This document shows, one piece after another, positions 58,250 to 64,000 of a stretch of 64,000 nucleotides of DNA (position 1 is the first letter of the stretch; each line of letters starts with the position of its first letter). The notes beneath the pieces are model-generated. The model was given only the letters and a program-made list of their open reading frames with translations. It searched no databases and had not been told where the DNA came from. The stretch is from Gnetum montanum (lineage: Eukaryota > Streptophyta > Gnetopsida > Gnetales > Gnetaceae). A program made the position numbers and the translations under genes. Location: assembly GCA_015680685.1 (NCBI GenBank), contig MNCI01028922.1, forward strand, positions 383,609 to 447,608, given 5' to 3'.

Positions 58250-61200
58250 TGGTGGAATATTTTGAATACGAACCTCCAAACAATGGAGGATTTGTTCCTC
58301 AGTCATGTGGGTCTAGTCCACCTCCCCAAGATTAATGCCTATTAGGGTGGTGCTACCATTAACTTCTATCCATGTTGGTGGCTCCCATGAAAATGTCATA
58401 GTAGTCACCTCTTTAGAAGTAGTAGTGACCTAAGGAGATGGGGACTCAACCATGGTTAGTGTGGCTTCAAAGAGTTTGAAGACATCCTCCACTTGAATCC
58501 CCCTCATGAATAGCTCTAACTTGCACTGTTTGGTGGACTCATCCTTCAACTAAATAAGGTAAGCCTCACACTCAGACTTATACTTCTTCTTGTGGTCCTT
58601 CTATGCCTAGCCTCACTTGAGAAACTAGGCATGGTAGTCCCTTTACTCCTTGTCCTTGCACATTAGCAAGTCCATCTGCAACTTCTTTTTAGCAACCTCC
58701 CTAGCAAGAGCAACCTTGCCATGGATGGTATTCTAGTACCATACTTATTTGATCTCTTTGTTTCACAAGGAACTCTTGTTAGCCACTTAGGCATCCACAA
58801 ATTACTTATGATCCTTTAGATCCCTATTGGCCTCAACCAGCCTCTTATTTTCATTTTCCAATGCAATAACGCATTCCCATAGGAACTCATTGGAATGTTG
58901 AATTTCCAACCAAGTTTTGGCACATCAAAATACATAATCAATGGCATTATCATATAACTTATTTGGTATATTCTCTATGTTTGATGGTAGGTTGGGTAAG
59001 GCATTGATCTGAATAGGGTGTTTGGAATCCCATCTAATCTTAGGCTCTCAAAACAACAAAACATGAGCAAGAACAATAAGTAGCCAAATAGCCAAAGTAT
59101 AACAAACAACAAAATAATTAAAACAATACAACCATAAATCAAGATAACATAAGTACTTTTCCATATTGGATGCAACTAATAAATCATATCCTCAACTATC
59201 CCTCACATGAATTCCCTCTTGTCTGGAACATCCACCCATGGCTTCATGTGAAACATGGAAGTGGAGGTAGTGGGCTAAGGCTTAGTAGCTAAGGTAAGCA
59301 TAAAAACTAAGAAATTATTAAGACCAAGCTTATGTACAAAACAACACAACTTAAAACACACTAACCATGATTAATGCCTATTTTTGGACCCTACTGGCCA
59401 GTAGAAATGATTAAGACCAAGCTTATGTACATGTACTTGGAGCATTATCTTGGATGATGATGGGGGGTTCACCTAGTTATGAGGGATCAAAGATGGCCTC
59501 AAGGTAATCCAATTGAACATTAGATAATCCATTGTTCTCATGGTATTGTAGGATCTCCTCCTCTAGGCATCTTTACTTTACCTTTGTTGTTGCTACCTGG
59601 GCCACTAGCTCTTACTATTTACCTACAACAACAATAAGAGCAAAACATGATATAACTTAGTACATCTTTCCTTATAATAATATATAGCCTTATAAAATAA
59701 AATATAACAAATGTAAAGTAATCAAAAGAAATCAAACCATACTTGTGACCATGCCACTTGCTTGGCCAAGTCTCACCACAAACCTCTTCTTGGAGAAGGA
59801 TTGCTTGATGATTGGTGCTTCCTCTTCAACCATTGACCTCTTCAATATAGCTCTAGTTGAATCTTCTGCTTTAGCCCACAATGTCCTAGCCTAATCAATG
59901 TATACGTGCTTAACTTGGGGCTTAACCCCCATGCTATTAAGGAAGATATAACACCTACCTCTAAGTCTCTTAGTGGTAATTGATAGTGACTCTTCGATGT
60001 CCTTTGACTGGTTTTGAGCTTGCTTAGTGGGATAAACATATTTAACTCATAGCTTGGAGATTTGGAATGGATCTTGGCTTACCAATATCCCACCCTTCCT
60101 CACCACTAGAAACTATACAAACCTCCTCAAATATGCCTTAAAGAACATGTAATGCATGTGGGATTTTGTGGTGAGGTTGTCATGAAGTTTGAGGATTTCC
60201 TCTTGAAGCCCAAAAACCAAGTGACTAGCCTAGTTGAATCAAGCATTCTTCACAAGGACCATATATATGGTCCATGCCTACTCCATTCCCTAATCTTGCC
60301 CTATGATAGAAGCTTGGGAAACCCCCAGAAGTAGAACAAGGGTTATGCACCCTTTGCCTCCTCAACCCTTAATTGGCTAGGAGACAACCCCTTGTAACCA
60401 CGGTAAGTGCCGAGCCACTCCTCCACCTCCCCCTGATGCTCCACCTCTTTCCCCACCTAAGTGGCCACTTTTAGGCCTTCAGGAGAAATGCCAAAGAGGT
60501 CATTGAAGGTGGAGTCATTGATGGCCAAGGTCATAGGCACACCATAAACATAGGTGATGAACTTATTAACTCCTTAGTCAAAGGAGTCAATGATGTTCAC
60601 CATCTCAAGAGTAGGAATAGTGGGGCTAGGGGCCATGAATAGATCTAGCAAATTTGAATCAACAATGTTTTCTTGAATGTTTTTATGCACCCTACTGGCC
60701 AACCATTACTACATTCAATCCACCTCATTGTACTTGAGGATCAAAGTTTCTTTAGAGTATCCTAAAATAACAAGTGTGATGGTGGAGGAGGCGAGAGCAT
60801 CTATGATACAACAAAAGACCACTTAGCATAAGCATGAACACATAAAATGAAAATTATATCAAGTATGTCAACATTAAAACCAAATTTATAGCCAAACATT
60901 GTTAATAAAACCATTTAGATAATTAAAGCCTAAGTTTCCTATGAACATGTAACTATAAAAATGCTGACATTATAACAAAGGTAAAAAAAATAATAATTCT
61001 TACTTTTCTTGTTGGAGGAGGATGGCAAGGAGCCTTTAGTGGGTATATAGGCCAAATCTGATTTGTCCTACCAATTATGAATTATCCCATTGGCTACATA
61101 ATGTTGATAGGCTTTGGCATAATGTGTGATGTACCTGCCTAGGTCACCTCTTAGTTGCTCCACCATTATAGGCCTCACTATGGGGCCTTTAGTGAAAGCC

Positions 61201-61860
61201 TCTAATGTTGTTTGGGCCAAGGGTAGGAGTTTTTCCTACTTGATGAACCCCTAATCATCCATCTTGTACCTACAAGCACACTAGAAAAAACATTAAAACC
61301 AAGTAGCCTAGTAAAACCAAGAACTAAAGTGGCCAAAAAATAAAAATTAAAGCCATGCTTACCCTTCCACATGGTAGATAGTACTGAAAGAGTTCAGGAA
61401 TAATGTGTGGGCTTGGTATCCAACTAGCAAGGTGTTGTTAGCATTGTACAAGTTGAACTCTAGCATGTTCCAAATCTTGGACAACTTACTAGTCCCCCTT
61501 GTATGAGTGCTATCAAGCACCTTTTTCTTTGTGTGTGTCTTAGGATCATCTTCTATAAACTTGACGATCAAGCTCGACGATTGGGGCAACAAGGTCTTAA
61601 TGATCATAGTGGCTATGTGGGCTAACAAGTATGACCATATCATCACATCAAAATTCTACAATACAAAGGCTAAGAACTCCTATGCCCATGGCTGGAACCA
61701 TAAGGAGCCTCACTCCAAAGTCATGTGGGGTGGTGGGATGTTAGGCCATGGGGTGTGGATGCAACATAGCAACCACACTAGCTCTATCACCAACAGTATG
61801 AGCTTGAGGAAGGCCATGCATAACAACAACAACTATTACAACCATAAATAGCTATAGCCA
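58250..61860 (-). pseudogene. Antisense coiled-coil additional ORF (in T3 or in a separate minus-strand element)
   Basis: Read from about 61690 down: FDVMIWSYLLAHIATMI and LPQSSSLIVKFIEDDPKTHT (61640-61540), then PIVRPIMVEQLRGDLG and ITHYAKAYQHYVANGI (about 61190-61080), and MTLAINDSTFNDLFGISPEG (about 60540-60480). The coiled-coil part includes FWCAKTWLEIQHSNEFLWE and NENKRLVEANRDLKDH (58930-58790), KVALAREVAKKKLQMDLLM (about 58725-58665) and KDESTKQCKLELF. Stops and frame changes are frequent and AT-rich intron-like or indel-like gaps (59630-59750, 60840-61000) interrupt it. Antisense additional ORFs with coiled-coil tails are known between pol and 3' LTR of some Tat-lineage elements (Grande, RIRE2), which would fit its place after the T3 array. 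It has no clear identity to the sense ORF of P. Confidence 0.5.
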
Positions 61861-64000
61861 AATATAATCATACTTTAAATAGCCAAAGATACAACAACTT
61901 TGTTTTCAACATTGCCATTCCAAGAGAAACAACCAAATCATAGTTTTACCACTTAGGCTCAAACCTAAAACTATGTACAACCGAGTGAAGCACCAACAAG
62001 TGATTGCATTTTTCATGCTAAGATACATATAAAAGTATGAAATGTTTATGTGAAAATATCAAAGGCATGAAAAATAGCTTGTATCAACTACAATAGTCAA
62101 ACACCAACTTAAATTTTGTAAAAAATTTTCTAAGTATCCTAGTTAATGGTGAAACAAGCCATAGTAAAAACTCTAGGAAAGCTAATTAAAATTTGCTAAA
62201 AATTCAAAATGACCATTTAGAACTAAAAGCCAACATGTGAAAAAATTCATGGATCCTTAAGCATAAAAATCAACATCAACACCAACACCAATGCTGCTTG
62301 TATAGATAGGGAGGTTTACAGTTTTCATGACCAAAACTACAACCATGCAAGATAGTTTACACCAATATTAAAATGACAGATTAGAACTAAATTTTTTTTC
62401 TAAGGTTGGAAATTTTATGGACATCAAAATTCAATAGAATTAGGTGAGCACATTAGGTTTTCAAGCTAGAAAAAATTCAAAACCAACCAAAACCATAACA
62501 ACACTTGACAAAAAAGTTCATAACAACACCAAAAACTATGGAAAATGGCCATAGTAGACAACACATGAAAAAATATTAAAAAAAGTTTAACTTAGCTAAA
62601 ACAACTTCTAAACCCTTCCTAACATTTTGAGGCATCCCTAGGACCATGGGAAGTTGGCAGGAAAAATTTTCTAAAGTGTCAACACTGTCCATCTTTACAA
62701 GGGTAAAATGTAACAACCAAAAAATTAACACTTTTGCACCAATTCACTAAAAATTCATTAAAAAGAAATCAAATAATCAAATTTAGTGATTCCATTTTCA
62801 TTGGAATCCCTAAACCATAAGCTAAATATCAAAAACAAGAAAACATAAAAAATCATAGCTGTTTTTGCAAAAAATGTTGCCAAATTTACATGAACTTGGT
62901 TGTAATAGCAAAACCCCATTTCGCTAGAGTTTAGGAAAAAGTTTGCCAAAAATTTAATACACATTCAAATTTAATGATTCCATAGTAGTTGGAATCCTTA
63001 AATAGAGAACTACAACCTACAATAGGGTTAAGTCCTAAAGCCTTCCAAAGAAACTATGCTAGTTTCTTGGGTAGGAAAAAGCTCAGTTACACTAGGGTTG
63101 GAGGTTGTAGGTTATGAAGTAGGTGTAGAGCTCTAAATCAATGCAATAGAGCTTAGGAGTGGTGGAAAGAGAATGATTTGTGTAAAAATTATTTCTTCAA
63201 AAATCCTTCCAAGCTTATGCACCTTCTTAGAAAACCCTAGTTTTCCAATACACTTGCCCAAGTCCCACTGAACTCATTGTTCACATTTGATAAGTAGGAC
63301 TACGTTAGGTGAGTGGGAAATTGATGCTTGAAAAAATTCAAATTCAAGGTAAGACCCACTAGATTCCTAGGAAGAAAGCTAACAAAAATCCTAACACACT
63401 TGGGTTTCTAGTTTCCTAGGTTGACTACATTAGATTTCAAGCATCTAGAAGCCTTGAAATTTATATCAAAATCTAGTTACTACCTAAACTAATCTCCTAA
63501 CCACCCATCCATGCCATAAAAAATTATGCTTAAAATAGAAAATCGGGTGTTGACATGGATGGAAACTGAGCAACGAGATAGGCAGAAACCCATTCCAAAA
63601 CTTGCTCTTTGTAGCAACTATGCTTATCAATAACCTAACTACACTGGTCAGCATAGTCACTAGTAGGTGTTTTGAAACATCAACTAAGATTCCAATTGAC
63701 TCTGGAATGGTAACTTCATAGAAAAAACCTTGGTCAGAATTGCCAGCAGCTTCAAAATTACATGAAACCTTTCAAAATTCATCAAGAATTCAATTTTCTT
63801 GCATGACTAAACTTAGGCCAGGTCTCAACTACTCTGGCCAACGTAGTCACTAGTAGTTGAGTAAGAAATAAACATTAAATACCCAAAATAGCTTTTGAAT
63901 TTAGAATTTCTAGCATCAACTTCACTCTAGGACCTCTGGTGACCTTCCATCAACAAATTGTGATGCCAAAATAAGTCAAATTTTATTTTTATTATGTAAC
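61861..64000. other. Unassigned AT-rich sequence with a few CATAGTCAC words
   Basis: Nothing coding recognised. GGTCAGCATAGTCACTAGTAG (63640-63665) and GGCCAACGTAGTCACTAGTAG (63833-63855) form a roughly 190-bp-spaced pair and resemble words in the presumed T3 LTR (21085-21150), so part of a T3 3' LTR may begin here. Confidence 0.35.

Noticed and set aside
1-64000. CRISPR arrays, bacterial operons, tRNA or rRNA genes
   Set aside because: The tandem arrays lack constant repeats with unique spacers, all coding signals are plant retroelement type, and no tRNA or rRNA sequence was recognised by eye.

Overview
This window looks like intergenic heterochromatin from a large plant nuclear genome. It is AT-rich and contains no intact host gene that I can recognise. 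Nearly all explainable sequence is decayed LTR retrotransposons, nested in one another. Plant-type evidence: Athila/Tat-style Ty3/gypsy pol motifs (FLDGYSGYNQI in reverse transcriptase), primer-binding sites resembling plant tRNA-Asp and initiator tRNA-Met sites, and a captured fragment of a plant CCR4-type deadenylase. Many reading frames are broken mainly by TAG codons and paired LTRs differ mostly by transitions, as expected of old, methylated repeats. The species cannot be fixed; a gymnosperm-like or similarly large genome is only an inference. Layout: 1-3647 is the 3' end of a giant element (A1): a long coiled-coil ORF followed by an LTR. 4017-10500 is a minus-strand LTR of the same family, split by element X (4362-9803, target duplication TACCC). 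X lacks pol, holds a 45-bp minisatellite and carries the CCR4-like fragment. 10501-12709 holds remains of that minus-strand element and then the 3' end of a chromovirus (integrase C-terminus, G20 tract, LTR). 12710-20377 is mostly unassigned AT-rich DNA with a possible CACTA end (16646), a decayed gag (17640-19330) and an LTR-like fragment. 20378-22081 appears to be the first part of the 5' LTR of element T3. Element P (22082-53062) sits in T3. P is an Athila/Tat-like element of about 13.2 kb once its two insertions are subtracted: 5' LTR, tRNA-Asp-like primer site, gag, protease, RT-RNase H, integrase, coiled-coil additional ORF, 3' LTR. P was hit by T1 (29945-38295, minus) and T2 (42076-51473, minus, target duplication GAGTT; it interrupts the coiled-coil ORF). 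T3 resumes at 53063 with gag and protease on the plus strand to about 57800, followed by a minus-strand coiled-coil ORF (58250-61860) and unassigned sequence to the end. T1, T2 and T3 form one family with gag and protease. T1 and T2 have no RT or integrase, and none was seen in the visible part of T3. All three share a protease motif altered to DDG, repeat arrays downstream of protease, and LTR starts resembling TGAAACACCAC. Relative ages follow from nesting: T3 is older than P, and P is older than T1 and T2. Two single-N joins flanked by perfect direct repeats, and one 397-base N run, are assembly artefacts or gaps. The most notable items are the captured deadenylase fragment, the pol-less gag-protease family with small-hairpin arrays, and the additional coiled-coil ORFs in both orientations.
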